A stretch of 64,000 nt of DNA from Chiridota heheva (GCA_020152595.1 JAIGNY010000800.1:1537501-1601500), one strand, 5' to 3'. Counted from the first letter of the stretch, positions 1 to 11,569 are shown. Notes: generated by a model from the sequence alone, not told the origin. Program-made: numbers and translations.

Positions 1-199
1 TAAAAAATGTTGATAAATGCTTTTCATGTCTCTAATTCCTTGTAAAATATTTTAACAACAATAAAAGGGGGAGCAGGGAAGGAGGGGGTAGCGGATCGGG
101 AGGGGTTATCTGAAAAATAGCTGTACATGAAATATTTTAATAACATGCAAACTTTCCGGTAAGTGTCCCAGCAGTTTTGTCCAAGATTGTAGTATGATA
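1..199. other. AT-rich flank, nothing recognised
   Basis: There is a short G-rich patch near 66-110. I see no exon, repeat or RNA signal here. Confidence 0.5.
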
Positions 200-1190
200 T
201 ACTGTGTAGGTCACCCTCCTCATAATTCCAACCATAGGGATCATTTAGTGTTAGGCTGCATAGAAAACACCTCAAAATTTGCTGAATTTTGGTTGTTATT
301 TAAAAACTCTTTCATCCCTGGTCATGTAACTCTTAAAAATTGCCGATGAATTCCTTAACAATCCATTCCTTGCAAAACATATTCAAAACATTCCTCCTTA
401 GGTGCAAAATCAGAGAAACTTTGAAGCTATTCTGAAAGCCATGATAGACTTCAAACAGTTGTTTGTTTGCAACCTCTATCGAATTTGATGACATACTGTA
501 TATTCCTAATAAAAGCCCAGGGAAGGGGAGGGGAAGGGCATTACATTTTCAAAAAGAGGGGCATTTATTTGAGGTTAAATTTTATATGTACTTACGGTGT
601 GCATAGCAAGTTCAACTCTTTTGACTGTGTATTTTTCGTGCAGTTTTACATGTAGTGTTTAAACGAGTTTTGGCTAAAGCCTAGTGTTAAATCACACTGT
701 GATTACCAATCAATTTATGTGTGACTTAACGATTGTCACTGCACAAAAAACATGGGGCGTTTATTAGAGTGTGGCGTTTTTATTAGAGTGGGGCGTTTAT
801 TAGGGAATATACGGTAACTAATGAATGAATGACCAAATAATAATCAACGTCTTATTGGAAGAGTATATTCATCACAAATGGCTCATGATCAAATGTAAAT
901 AATTTTACTTGATTTTTGTAATAAAAAACAAATGGAATTTCATTTCTAAGGAGGTCTCAAAAAGTGTTTCAAATTTTCCCTAATTTTGCACCTAAGGAGG
1001 AAAGTTTTCAATATTTTTTTTCTGGGAATGGATTGCTAAGGAATTTATCTTGAAATTTTACGAGTTTTCAAGGCCAGTGATGCAAGAGTTTTTCAAATAA
1101 GAATACAAAATCAGCCAAATTTGGGGTTTTTCCTACGTAGCCTAGTACTAATGCCTCCTATGATTGGAATTATGAGCGTGGCCTACAGTA
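200..1190. mobile_element. Foldback element with ~210-bp inverted arms
   Basis: The left arm (about 200-415) and right arm (about 978-1190) are imperfect inverted copies. Shared landmarks are cataattccaa/ttggaattatg, cctccttaggtgcaaaat and its reverse complement, and ccttaacaatccattcc and its reverse complement. The interior (416-977) has no coding potential and contains three GGCGTTTATTAGAG-type motifs at 755-812. I cannot define the exact ends or a target-site duplication. It looks like a non-autonomous DNA element; the superfamily is unknown. Confidence 0.7.
755..812 (+). repeat. GGCGTTTATTAGAG short tandem motif
   Basis: Three near-identical copies of a ~21-bp motif, followed by ggaatatacggta. 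A related motif occurs at 56454-56470 and a weaker one near 31320-31350, so this is probably part of a dispersed element. Confidence 0.5.
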
Positions 1191-2616
1191 ATGGATTCGA
1201 GCACTACGGGAATCTTTGTTTTTCCACAACTGAATCATTTAAAATATTACTGGAAAATTGTATCTTAATTAAGGTTGGGCGATATTGATCATTATGCAAT
1301 ATCGATATATCACCTGAAAAATATCAATATTATCGAAATATCGATATATTCAAAATAGCACTATACTATACTCAAGCAGATATCAGTTTGTGATAACAAG
1401 TTCTTCTCAGAATAGGAGGTATGAACTTTTTCACAATTTTAAAATAAATAACTGGTTGCTGTCTATGGTGCCTTCCATTGTGTTCTGTTCTCTGCCACCT
1501 CCCTGGTTGTACTGATGTACTGCATACTGACGTGTGTACCGGTATATCCGGCTTCTCTCTACTGTGCCTTCCGTTGTATTGTGTTCTCTGCCACCTCCCT
1601 GGTTGTACTGTGGTTGTGATTTCCTGACCCCCCTCCCCCTCTCCACTTTTGACTTTGCCCCACTCCACTTTCGGTAGGCAAATCCTGCCCATGCCAGACT
1701 CCTAGCTTGATTTAAAAGGGGCAGGGTGCTAGATTTGTTGAGAGGCACATTAATTCACACGCGAAGCACTGCACCTTTTTGGCATGGGGTCCCTTAAGCT
1801 CCTGGTGAAGCTCTGGAATGCTAGCTCTAATCATACCTCTACATGATACTAATCTGACTGGACCATCAAGAGCCAAACAGGACAATTGCTTACTATGCTG
1901 TCATTATGTGTTCTGTATCCATTTAAGGTATTTCATTTATGAGGTTAATTAAGATTATTAAGTTTTTAGATTTTTTTTACAACTTTTTTCTGATGAGGGG
2001 CAGGGCGGACCAACTGGAGGGCGGGGCGGGCCAATGGAGAGGTGGGGCAGGCTGCCCCTCTGAAGCAGCAAAGCTAGAGCACTGCATGCAACCAACCTTA
2101 CTCTTATGCACCAACCTTACAAAGTTATTTAAGATTGAATTAAAAAAACCCTAGGTTCTCATCTTTCTATGGACCGTATATTTCCATGAAAAGTAGCTGT
2201 AGCCACACAAAACATTTTGTTTTATTCTTATATCTTAGACATGTAGATTGTATATCATAATGTACTCCAACATATATCATAATGTACTTCCAACTTAAAA
2301 ACAAAACACTGAGTAGCCTTGGAATGATATAAACACCAAATAAACAACTTGCACAGTTTATAATACAGAACCAGATATGATTTCTAAAAATAAATCTTGG
2401 TTTGGGTAGGTGATTTACTGTACAGTGCACTGTCTTCACAGTGGGATATCAGAGAAATATTTGTTCATGCCGTGCTGCATCCTCTGTGTATAATATACTA
2501 GATGCCTTGTGCATTCCTACTGTACTTGAGCGACTCTGCCTGGTAAAATCAGGGAGCTGAAATGTAAACAATGTGCTGTATGATGTTCCAATGCTGTACA
2601 CTTTGCCACTGGTATA
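1191..2616. other. Intergenic DNA with minor repeats
   Basis: 1272-1352 holds repeated CGATAT/ATATCGATAT words after ggttgggcgatat, which resembles the end of a dispersed DNA element. 1468-1613 holds a ~96-bp imperfect tandem duplication around tctgccacctccctggttg. 1994-2060 is a small GC-rich patch. I see no exon. Confidence 0.4.
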
Positions 2617-2620
2617 TTAA

Positions 2621-3208
2621 AGCCTAGGATTAGTTCAGGGGTCAGGCCAGTCCATCTTATAAGAAAGAGGCCTTTAAAACAAACAAAATGGTGAAGAAGG
2701 CATTCATCAATCATGTTCCATTGAGGAGATATATAAGTTTAAAGTTTGGTGTCATTTGTGTAGAAACGACTGAAATCAGACTAGTTGTGATGTCACAGCC
2801 TCAGATGCTTCAAAGTCTGAAAAGTAGTAAAAAATAATAATTTGTCCTGCGATTTTGAGGCTTAAAATCCATGGGATATGTCAGAAAAGTAGTAAAACTG
2901 AATCTACAGTAGTAAGGTTATTTATAATATACCACCTGAAGAAAGTATAATTCAATTAGTAGAAAAATTAGATTTTTATAATTTTTTATAATACATTAAC
3001 AATTGTTAAGAATGTGAGGATGAAGGTGCCAACCAACCTTCCATAGTAGACTTTGTACACCAGTCATTTCTACACAGATAAGACAGAGCTTTACACTTGA
3101 CTATCTCCTTAACATAATCAAAGTTTTGAATGCTTCTTCACCATTTTGTTTCTTTTGAAGTCCTCTTTCATATAAGATAGTAGACATGCTTGACCCTGAA
3201 CTAACCCT
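2621..3208. mobile_element. TTAA-flanked foldback MITE, family 1 (copy 1)
   Basis: Flanked by TTAA at 2617-2620 and 3209-3212. The left end runs aggattagttcagg from 2626, after a 5-bp difference from the other copies. The right end is the inverted ctgaactaaccct. Both arms carry the family words acaaaatggtgaagaa and ctgaaatcagactagttgtgatgtcac, or their reverse complements. It has no coding capacity. Related copies lie at 12262, 24212, 37232 and 56474. Confidence 0.8.
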
Positions 3209-3212
3209 TTAA

Positions 3213-4790
3213 AGTCTCCTTTTAACATATTTTATGCAAATTTTATGATGTATTACAGGGCAACCTTGGTATTTTTCTTTCGTAAATTCTTTGTTTTTGA
3301 TTTTCTATTCTAATTCTTTGATGGGGTGCAGGCAATTCTGATCAAAAGTTTTGGGATCTTTGCTATGCCCCCAATATAATCATAGCAGTAATCAACTTTC
3401 TCATCATTTTCAGTGACTAAGATTTAGGAAAGAATTAAAAAAAAAAATACCAAAAGGTTTTGAGCTGTCGCCCTGGTCATAATGTACATCATTAAGTTTG
3501 CATGAATTAAAAACTGATCAGCCAAAACTGATCAGCCAAAACTGATCAGCCAAAACTGATCAGCCAAAACTGATCAGTTAAAACTCAAAAACGATTTTTT
3601 TTTTTCTTTTTGATAAAAAATAATAATAATAACTGATCTGCTCGGAATGCACTTACTGTAATATTCTTTCAAGCAAGAAATTGCCACGTATTTCCATAGA
3701 CCATACAGTATACTCATACAGTATACGCATACAGTATACTCAGTTACTGAGCTGGAAATACTGTAATAAACCTAACAAATTTTCTGACCAAGTCTCATAC
3801 TTTCCAAAGCAATTTCCAGGATGTTGGAATGCTTTGTATTTCTTTATAATTTTAAGTTTTCTAGCAAATGAAAAATTGCTTTTATTATGTAAGGGTCAAG
3901 GACATTTTTGTATACACATGAAATTATCAAAACATGCTGTTAAAACTTTTGTCTCACATCATTTTGCAATAAAAACTTTAATCAAAGTTATAAAAAAATA
4001 CATTATAATCCTATGATCTTTGTTGGAGAAATTACATCATCATGCATATATTATCAATTATGTCATCATGCATATATTATAAATTATGTCATCTGTATAT
4101 TCTTCCAGGGTAGTATCTCAGTGGAGTAAAGTTTTATTGTGGTGGAGAGGATTGTTTGACCTTTTCCAGGTTTTCTAAGCGGAATTCCCGTCACAACTAC
4201 AGTATTATCATTACAGCGTCATATCATGTGACAAGTTTTAATTTCTCCCAGCTATTCCAATTAATGCTCACATTCCTACTGTGTACTAGTTGTAGTTTTG
4301 AACTGTGAGAGGTAATGACAATTTTGAAAGTTCCCTAAACTTATTCGAAGAATTTGAAGCATATTTTCAGGAAAAAGGCCAAACTGAGGGAGTAGGGAGG
4401 GGGAGACATGTAATTCACCAGCTTATGGGTCAGGAATAACAAGGGGACAGTATTATCTACCAGCTTATTAGGGGGGAAAAGCAATCAAGACCTGTTTCGA
4501 ATTGATTTTGTAATATTTTTGAATTTTGAGATCTTACTGTATTTTAGAAATATTTATAGAAATTTGTTTTATGCTATATGTCAACCCATGGATTGTTGTT
4601 TAATTATGCAACTGAATCTTCTTCCTCTGGTTTTTTTTGCCTCTTTCTGGTTTTTCTGCCTTTTCTGGTTTTTCTGCCTCCTGGTTTTTCTGCCTCCTTC
4701 AAACTTGAAGATTCTTGCAGAAGCTAAATTGACCATCTGTGCATGATAACCATAGTGAAAACATGTGCAGAAGATAATGTAGAAGATGCA
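3213..4790. other. Intergenic repeats of unknown class
   Basis: 3213-3600 is related to 12693-12910 and 38372-38480 (shared words: tgatgtattacagggcaac, cattttcagtgactaa, tttgcatgaaataaaaactg), so it is a dispersed repeat. 3511-3582 holds five copies of a 14-bp unit aaaactgatcagcc. 4036-4093 is a 28-bp duplication (gtcatcatgcatatatta). 4626-4700 holds pyrimidine-rich ~18-bp copies of ctggtttttctgcct. No exon was recognised. Confidence 0.5.
3511..3582 (+). repeat. 14-bp tandem repeat (aaaactgatcagcc)
   Basis: About five almost perfect copies. Each contains the palindrome CTGATCAG. Confidence 0.9.
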
Positions 4791-4799
4791 TGATAATAG

Positions 4800-5056
4800 C
4801 CACTGCTTCTCATCAGGTGTTGACAAAAGTCTCCACACACAGGCCACAATAGTCTCCTCAGGTAGGAGATTCCAAGCATGTGTTGTCAGGGGAAAGAACG
4901 ACTGTAGGTATTGCTCTGGAATGGGAGATCTGATTGGCATAAGAGTGGGCATGTTGGGATGATCCATTCAATGGAGTTATATAGAGTCTAGGCTTGAACT
5001 CGACAAGTATGTGATGAATTTTGCATACCACAGCATGGTCAGTCTGTAGTTTTCTC
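4800..5056 (-). pseudogene. Non-LTR retrotransposon ORF fragment, C-terminal end
   Basis: Minus-strand reading across two frames gives a string typical of the end of LINE reverse-transcriptase ORFs. It reads TDHAVVCKIHHILVEFKPRL, then SHSRAIPTVVLSPDNTC; the neighbouring frame gives QSFFPLTTHAWNLLPEETI. The pattern is the short spacer, FFP and WNxLP motif found downstream of the RT domain. A frameshift separates the two parts, and the fragment is cut at 5057 where the tandem duplication begins. It is a dead fragment. The clade is uncertain. Confidence 0.7.
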
Positions 5057-5201
5057 AATTCTTTGATCTTTGCCATATTTGTATCTTTCAATATCAATAT
5101 TATAGCACACATTCTCGTCAGTTTTAATGACAGAAATCAATGTAGGGAAGAAATTTTCATGTATGAGATTTTGATACGTCTTCCTACTGTAGATCCTGTA
5201 C

Positions 5202-5639
5202 CAGGGGTCAAATTTTAAATTTTTTACCACTGTTTCATGAAATGGTACTTTCCCAAATAATACTGTTCCGGATCAGCTGTCACTGTTCCAAGTGTTTTGC
5301 TGATAACAGGACAAATTCCTTTCTTCAAAATGGGCTTAATTTACAACTACTTTATTGGTCAATATGTGCAACCTGCAAGCAGCCATGCATATGTCTATTC
5401 ATGGTTAATTATGCTGACAATTGCAGGCAAGGCAGAAAAGCTTTTTTTTCTTTTTGAAGGTAATTCTTTTGATGATAATCTTGTCAGACAACATGCCCTT
5501 TTTTTTTTTTTAACATAAAACAAATTATTGATCATTTATGCCACATGCTTGTGAAAAGAAGACTGGAACGGATTTGTTGACAATTCACTGTTCCTGCATA
5601 TAAGCATCAATCTCAGAACAGTAGGAAATTCAACCCCTG
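5202..5639. mobile_element. CAGGGGTC-ended MITE (copy 1)
   Basis: Begins caggggtcaaatttt and ends aaattcaacccctg, an inverted pair of about 14 bp. The interior repeats ctgttcc and ggaacag words. Related copies are at 7274-7711 (by the tandem duplication) and 32404-32901. CAGGGGTC ends resemble hAT elements, but I find no clean 8-bp target duplication here. Confidence 0.65.
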
Positions 5640-6169
5640 TTTTACTGTGTAATACACACCTTGCGTACTGTATATTGAAAGATTCTCAAAGTCAAACATG
5701 ACACTTCAATCTTTTAAAGATTTAAAGACAGTTTGACTTGATAGTTTATGTTAATTCTGAAATTTGATTTATACTGTAAGAAGATACAGTATTTGTAGCT
5801 GTCTGTTAGCTGTCTGGTACAGCTAGTACAATAGTTCTGACAGTGAACTATTGAACCGAGTCTGTCTAGGGCACTGAATAAAGAATGAAGTAGAGAGGGG
5901 TGGGCCTTTACTAACCTTCATGGTGTAGGTTTAGAAGAGTAGAGTGATTACAGGATTAAGTCCTTTTCATGGTGGAGTCAGGTTCATGGACTTGAGTTAT
6001 CTCTCAAATCTTTTCAAAGCTTTTTGAATATACAGTAGTACATTCTGTCAGTCAGCATTAAGTGTTTGAGAATAAACGCAGTATTTCATGGGAGAAAAGA
6101 TGATGCATTGTTTTTGCTTACCACTGAAATTTAATGAATTGAGACATAAAATAACAAGATTAAGGGCTA

Positions 6170-6964
6170 AGAAGGGTTAGTCATTCCATAAAAAGCCCAA
6201 ATTAACACCATCAGCACAAAAAATAAAAAATAAAGATGCTTAGAGTTAGTAAAGAACTCTTTGGTCAACTTCAAACTGTTACCATGTGTCACATGAGGAT
6301 TAGCTGAGACATGCAAGAAATAACAAGAAGTCAAAGCATTACTACCAGATAGGAACTTAAAAACCTGAATCATATCGCTATGTACTCTTCTCAACTCAAG
6401 CGTGGTCAAACCAAGAATTTGTAACTTGGACTCATAAAAGAGATTCTTTACTTCAGGAATAAGTCTGGTGGCTCTTCGCTGAACCTGCTCCAAAATGAAC
6501 TTATCCTTCTCATAAAAGGGACTCCAAGCCTGAATAGCAAACTCATGGTGAGGCCTGACTAACTGCTTATACAAATTAAGAACAACCTCTCTACCAAAAA
6601 AAAAAAAATTCTTCTAATCAAACCAAGCATCTTATTTCTCTTGCAGCTGCTAAAGCACACTGTTTAGAAGGCTTGAGATTGTTTGTAATGACAACACCTA
6701 GATCCTTTTCTTGATCAACACAACCAAGATTTAAACCATTCATGCAGTAATCTAAAGCCAAATTGCTCTGACCAAAATGAATAACTTTGCATTTATCAAC
6801 ATTGAATGACATCTCTGCCATGATTGGGACCAAGAGACTCACTTTCAGATCAGTTTGCAAAAGTGAAGAATCACTAGCATCATCAAGAATCCTGTACAGC
6901 TTAGTGTCATCTGCAAATTTACAAATCCTGCAGCCAAGGGAAACATCAATATCATTAATGAACA
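6170..6964 (-). pseudogene. CR1/L2-like LINE reverse transcriptase fragment (copy 1)
   Basis: Minus-strand reading gives the FADDTKLYR catalytic motif of reverse transcriptase near 6900-6920. Downstream it gives LVRPHHEFAIQAWSPFYEKD, EQVQRRATRLIPEV and LGLTTLELRR, the usual post-catalytic motifs of CR1/L2-type ORF2. A run of T on the coding strand (6597-6608) and the frame change there break the ORF. The 3' end past 6240 departs from the family pattern. The 5' side stops at 6965, where a piggyBac left tip begins. Non-functional. Confidence 0.88.
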
Positions 6965-7128
6965 TTAACCCTTACTCTCCCAGCGTCACGGTGACCGTGA
7001 CAGTTACGATCCATTTTCCAATTTTTTTTTTGAGTACCTTCCCAAAATCCTATAGAGCTGCAAATAAGTTCATTCAAACCAGATTGAATAGATCTTTAAT
7101 AATATGGTTATTTTGTTGGGGGGTTGGT
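6965..7128. mobile_element. piggyBac left-end fragment, copied by tandem duplication
   Basis: TTAA at 6965-6968 is followed by cccttactctcccagcgtca, the same tip as the complete element at 9041. This copy stops after ~160 bp at the duplication joint. It contains a 17-bp palindrome, gtcacggtgaccgtgac, that is shorter in the other copy. Confidence 0.9.
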
Positions 7129-7273
7129 AATTCTTTGATCTTTGCCATATTTGTATCTTTCAATATCAATATTATAGCACACATTCTCGTCAGTTTTAAT
7201 GACAGAAATCAATGTAGGGAAGAAATTTTCATGTATGAGATTTTGATACGTCTTCCTACTGTAGATCCTGTAC

Positions 7274-7711
7274 CAGGGGTCAAATTTTAAATTTTTTACC
7301 ACTGTTTCATGAAATGGTATTTTCCCAAATAATACTGTTCCGGATCAGCTGTCACTGTTCCAAAAGTGTTTTGCTGATAACAGGACAAATTCCTTTCTTC
7401 AAAATGGGCTTAATTTACAACTACTTTATTGGTCAATATGTGCAACCTGCAAGCAACCATGCATATGTCTATTCATGGTTAATTATGCTGACAATTGCAG
7501 GTAAGGCGGAAAAGCTTTTTTTTCTTTTTGAAGGTAATTCTTTTGATGATAATCTTGTCAGACAACATGCCCTTTTTTTTTTTTTAGCATAAAACAAATT
7601 ATTGATCATTTATGCCACATGCTTGTGAAAAGAAGACTGGAACGGATTTGTTGACAATTCACTGTTCCTGCATATAAGCATCAATCTCAGAACAGTAGGA
7701 AATTCAACCCC
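7274..7711. mobile_element. CAGGGGTC-ended MITE (copy 2)
   Basis: Same element as 5202-5639, carried in the second duplication unit. Confidence 0.65.
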
Positions 7712-8239
7712 TGTTTTACTGTGTAATACACACCTTGCGTACTGTATATTGAAAGATTCTCAAAGTCAAACATGACACTTCAATCTTTTAAAGATTTAAA
7801 GACAGTTTGACTTGATAGTTTATGTTAATTCTGAAATTTGATTTATACTGTAAGAAGATACAGTATTTGTAGCTGTCTGTTAGCTGTCTGGTACAGCTAG
7901 TACAATAGTTCTGACAGTGAACTATTGAACCGAGTCTGTCTAGGGCACTGAATAATGAGTGAAGTAGTGAGGGGTGGGCCTTTACTGACCTTCATGGTGT
8001 AGGTTTAGAAGAGTAGAGTGATTCCAGGATTTAGTCCTTTTTATGGTGGAGTCAGGTTCATGGACTTGAGTTATCTCTCAAATCTTTTCAAAGTTTTTGA
8101 ATATACAATAGTACATTCTGTCAGTCAGCATTAAGTGTTTGAGAATAAATGCAGTATTTCATGGGAGAAAAGATGATGCATTGTTTTTGCTTACCACTGA
8201 AATTTAATGAATTGAGACATAAAATAACAAGATTAAGGG

Positions 8240-9036
8240 CTAAGAAGGGTTAGTCATTCCATAAAAAGCCCAAATTAACACCATCAGCACAAAAAATAAA
8301 AAATAAAGATGCTTAGAGTTAGTAAAGAACTCTTTGGTCAACTTCAAACTGTTACCATGTGTCACATGAGGATTAGCTGAGACATGCAAGAAATAACAAG
8401 AAGTCAAAGCATTACTACCAGATAGGAACTTAAAAACCTGAATCATATCGCTATGTACTCTTCTCAACTCAAGCGTGGTCAAACCAAGAATTTGTAACTT
8501 GGACTCATAAAAGAGATTCTTTACTTCAGGAATAAGTCTGGTGGCTCTTCGCTGAACCTGCTCCAAAATGAACTTATCCTTCTCATAAAAGGGACTCCAA
8601 GCCTGAATAGCAAACTCATGGTGAGGCCTGACTAACTGCTTATACAAATTAAGAACAACCTCTCTACCAAAAAAAAAAAAATTCTTCTAATCAAACCAAG
8701 CATCTTATTTCTCTTGCAGCTGCTAAAGCACACTGTTTAGAAGGCTTGAGATTGTTTGTAATGACAACACCTAGATCCTTTTCTTGATCAACACAACCAA
8801 GATTTAAACCATTCATGCAGTAATCTAAAGCCAAATTGCTCTGACCAAAATGAATAACTTTGCATTTATCAACATTGAATGACATCTCTGCCATGATTGG
8901 GACCAAGAGACTCATTTCAGATCAGTTTGCAAAAGTGAAGAATCACTAGCATCATCAAGAATCCTGTACAGCTTAGTGTCATCTGCAAATTTACAAATCC
9001 TGCAGCCAAGGGAAACATCAATATCATTAATGAACA
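8240..9036 (-). pseudogene. CR1/L2-like LINE reverse transcriptase fragment (copy 2, left part)
   Basis: Duplicate of 6170-6964 with a 1-bp loss near 8914 that shifts the frame. The ORF reads toward the piggyBac insertion at 9037-9040 and resumes on the other side of it at 11570 with the SGVPRGSVLGPLLF motif that normally precedes FINDI. The two halves are therefore one LINE split by the transposon. Confidence 0.88.
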
Positions 9037-9248
9037 TTAACCCTTACTCTCCCAGCGTCACCGTGACAATTACGATCCATTTTCCATTTTTTTTTTTGAG
9101 TACCTTCCCAAAATCCTATAGAGCTGCAAATAAGTTCATTCAAACCAGATTGAATAGATCTTTAATAATATGGTTATTTTGTTGGGGGGTTAGATTGAAA
9201 TTTTTTGAGTAAAATCGTTACAAAAAAGTGCATTTTTAAAAAAAACGG

Positions 9249-9279
<31 letters not shown>

Positions 9280-9660
9280 GAAAGACGAATGTCATACGTG
9301 AATATTTTTTCAATTTTTTTTCTTCAGGTAAAGTATAAAGATAGTTTGAATTGTTGGTTGCTACACGATTTGTACTTGTACTTGGTCAATGTTTGTGTTT
9401 TTTTGGAGAAAATATGCCAAAATTTGTGATTTCGGGCCATTTTGGACCTTTTTTTGATCAAAAAATCATAAAAAACGGCCCAAATATTGTATTGGAATTT
9501 TAAATATCTCTACGGATAGAGGAGAAATAGATCGTTCAGACGAACTATTAACAATAACAGATGCACCCCCTCAACATGCCTAAAAGGTCTCTGATGATGA
9601 CGTCAATTTGCTTTTTTTTTTTTCCTTTTTTTTTTTCCTTGCACATTCGACATCACAAAA

Positions 9661-9849
9661 TGGCGAAATACAAGTTACAACGTCGAACGTGCCTTCCGAC
9701 TCCTATGTTTTCTTCAGAATAATGATGACTCAGAGGGGTCGGAAGGTACTTCTAAAGAAGAAGATGTACCAGAACTCGACCAGATTGAGGAAGAGGAGAA
9801 TATAGAGCCTGCTGAGATGGATAGTGATCTGTTCCAAATTACGGAGTTG
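9661..9849 (+). pseudogene. Possible piggyBac transposase N-terminal exon remnant
   Basis: This frame reads SYNVERAFRLL, then an acidic stretch rich in D, E and S (DDSEGSEGTSKEED, ELDQIEEEENIEPAEMDSD). It then meets GTAAGT at 9850. A short basic or helical start followed by a strongly acidic region is usual at the N-terminus of piggyBac transposases. An ATG at 9660 lies in another frame, so a frameshift is likely. No catalytic-domain sequence follows. Assignment rests on composition and on its place within the element. Confidence 0.45.
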
Positions 9850-10478
9850 GTAAGTGTTTTCTTTCAAAAATAGCGAAAGTACTACATTGTAAATGTGTAG
9901 TAATGAGATAAGGCTTATAGAATTATAATGATAAATTAGCGGGGATTTTTTGCTTGTTACGAGAAACAAGTAAAAGGGACACTAAAATCACATATAAAAA
10001 AAAGGATTTAGGTCCTTTCTATAATAGCCCGGATGAAACAAATGAAAGCTGAACCCCAATAATAACATTTCTAAATGGACTGAAATATATGTGTTTCCCA
10101 ATGGCAAAATTGTCAATTTAGGCCTACTGAAATATGTGTATTTCCAATTTCACAAAATCCAAGTTCCATTATTTCAGGGGCCGAAATCACAATTTTATGG
10201 GGGAAAGTGGAGTAGGGGTCCCATGTTAGGGCAAAATACACATGTTGGGGTGCCCCAGGCCCATTTAGAGGAAAATGCTTGTATATAGGCCTAGTACCGG
10301 TACATTATTTTGATGCCCCATTTTTGGGACCGTGATCCTTTCCCCTCCCCTGGCTATGCCACTGTTGTGGTGATGACTAGATCGATAAAACAAACATTTT
10401 GGACCCCTGTATGTACCCCCGGGCTTCCCGGCTGTAAAAGTCTGTCCCCACTGTTACCACAAAATTGTGGGGCAGGTT

Positions 10479-10620
10479 AGAAACCACAATAAGATGTTAT
10501 GCGATAACATGTTATGCGTATGCTTGAAGAGGACGAGCCGCCCGCTACTAGAAACCACAATAACATGTTATGCGATAACATGTTATGCGTATGCTTGAAG
10601 AGGACGAGCCGCCCGCTACT
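10479..10620 (+). repeat. 71-bp direct duplication inside the piggyBac element
   Basis: 10479-10549 and 10550-10620 are nearly identical (agaaaccacaata...gccgcccgctact). Each contains an inverted pair around ataacatgttat. The unit includes the first codons of the ORF at 10585. Confidence 0.95.
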
Positions 10621-10896
10621 CCCCAACTTAAGAGGAAGAGGGACAGACCGTTGAAGATGAGCCCATGCCCCTCTTCCAGGCCTTCCGCTGCGGTCTCGCC
10701 ACCATCACCACTCAAAGAAAATCCGACTGCAGCGGAAAAAGCTGCCTTCAAAACCAGGGAGGAAGAGCGGAACGCTCGGCTGCAGGAGATACAACAGTCG
10801 AAGGTCATCCCTGCAGCCGATAAAGACTATCATCTGTGGGAAGTACTGGTGGAGAGTGACCGGGATCGACACGAGGTCTTCGGTAACTGGTTATGA
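10585..10896 (+). CDS. Unidentified 103-residue ORF inside the piggyBac element
   Basis: The product starts MRMLEEDEPPATPQLKRKRD, continues with a proline/serine-rich segment and a KENPTAAEKAAFKTREEERN alpha-helical charged segment, and ends FGNWL. It is GC-richer and more protein-like than its surroundings. I recognise no family. It could be a transposase-derived exon, an accessory ORF or a captured host exon. Its 5' part was duplicated by the 71-bp repeat. Whether the ATG at 10585 is used is unknown. Further coding-like DNA (QQGIAEDFTNLDLFGKHFL, then stop) follows an acceptor-like tttgcag at 10961-10967. Confidence 0.35.
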   Translation: MRMLEEDEPPATPQLKRKRDRPLKMSPCPSSRPSAAVSPPSPLKENPTAAEKAAFKTREEERNARLQEIQQSKVIPAADKDYHLWEVLVESDRDRHEVFGNWL

Positions 10897-11569
10897 GAAG
10901 ACCAAACTAAAGTAAGTTGAATGAATATAGTTGCAATTTTTTTTTTTTTTTTTAATTCTATTTGCAGCAACAAGGTATAGCAGAAGACTTTACAAATTTG
11001 GACCTTTTCGGCAAACATTTCTTATGAATTCCATGTGGAATGAACAGAAGTAAGTGTTCAAAAGATAATCAGCATAGTCTATCAACATAAAAGTAGCTGT
11101 GAAGCTTGAAATGGCTGAAATTGGGTCAGAAATAAACAAAAAACACTTTTGTGCATAATAAATGAGGTAAATGACCTAATTTGCATATCATTTGCGTAAT
11201 TTCTTATTCTATTTTTTGCAAATGATGATGTAAACATCTTGTTTTTCTGCATTCTATTAGTTTTGGACATCATAAAAGGGGAAAATGCATTTTTTTTGGA
11301 AAATTTAGTGCCATACACTATTAGATAGATTATTCACAGAATCAGGGGATAATTTTTAGGTCAAAATGTACCAAATTTTTCATATTTGCGTCATTTGCAT
11401 ATTTGAGTTCGGAAATATGCACATTTTTGGAAAGTTCAACATGTTAGCTTTCATAAAAGTCGAACTTGTTTTGGTACAAATGGAACAGAAAGTGCTGAAA
11501 AAATCCTCTTTCCAAAAATTTCAGAAATAGCTTATTCTATTTTTGGAACCTTGGGAGAGTAAGGGTTAA

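Larger units (their letters stand above)
5057..7128. repeat. Tandem duplication, copy 1 (2072-bp offset)
   Basis: 5057-7128 and 7129-9191 are direct neighbours and almost identical. Both start with aattctttgatctttgcc and end inside the left end of a piggyBac element (gttggggggtt). The only differences I see are scattered substitutions and small indels, for example gaataaagaatgaag versus gaataatgagtgaag and extra bases in the palindrome near the piggyBac tip. The unit carries a foldback element, a minus-strand LINE ORF fragment and ~160 bp of piggyBac. Confidence 0.95.
7129..9191. repeat. Tandem duplication, copy 2
   Basis: Second copy of the unit described for 5057-7128. Beyond 9191 the sequence continues into the rest of the piggyBac element, so this copy keeps the original right-hand junction. 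Confidence 0.95.
9041..11565. mobile_element. piggyBac-like transposon, decayed, with TTAA target duplication
   Basis: TTAA sites at 9037-9040 and 11566-11569 flank perfect 14-bp terminal inverted repeats (cccttactctccca and tgggagagtaaggg). TTAA target and CCC tips are the hallmark of piggyBac. At 2525 bp it is full-sized, but there is no transposase-length ORF. Three short coding-like blocks, each followed by a GTAAGT-type donor, remain at 9661-9849, 10585-10896 and 10968-11049. It sits inside a minus-strand LINE ORF. It contains poly-T (9252-9279) and a 71-bp direct duplication (10479-10620). Confidence 0.9.

Noticed and set aside
6787-7290. 167-residue + strand ORF
   Set aside because: It is antisense to the LINE reverse transcriptase and crosses the piggyBac tip and duplication joint.
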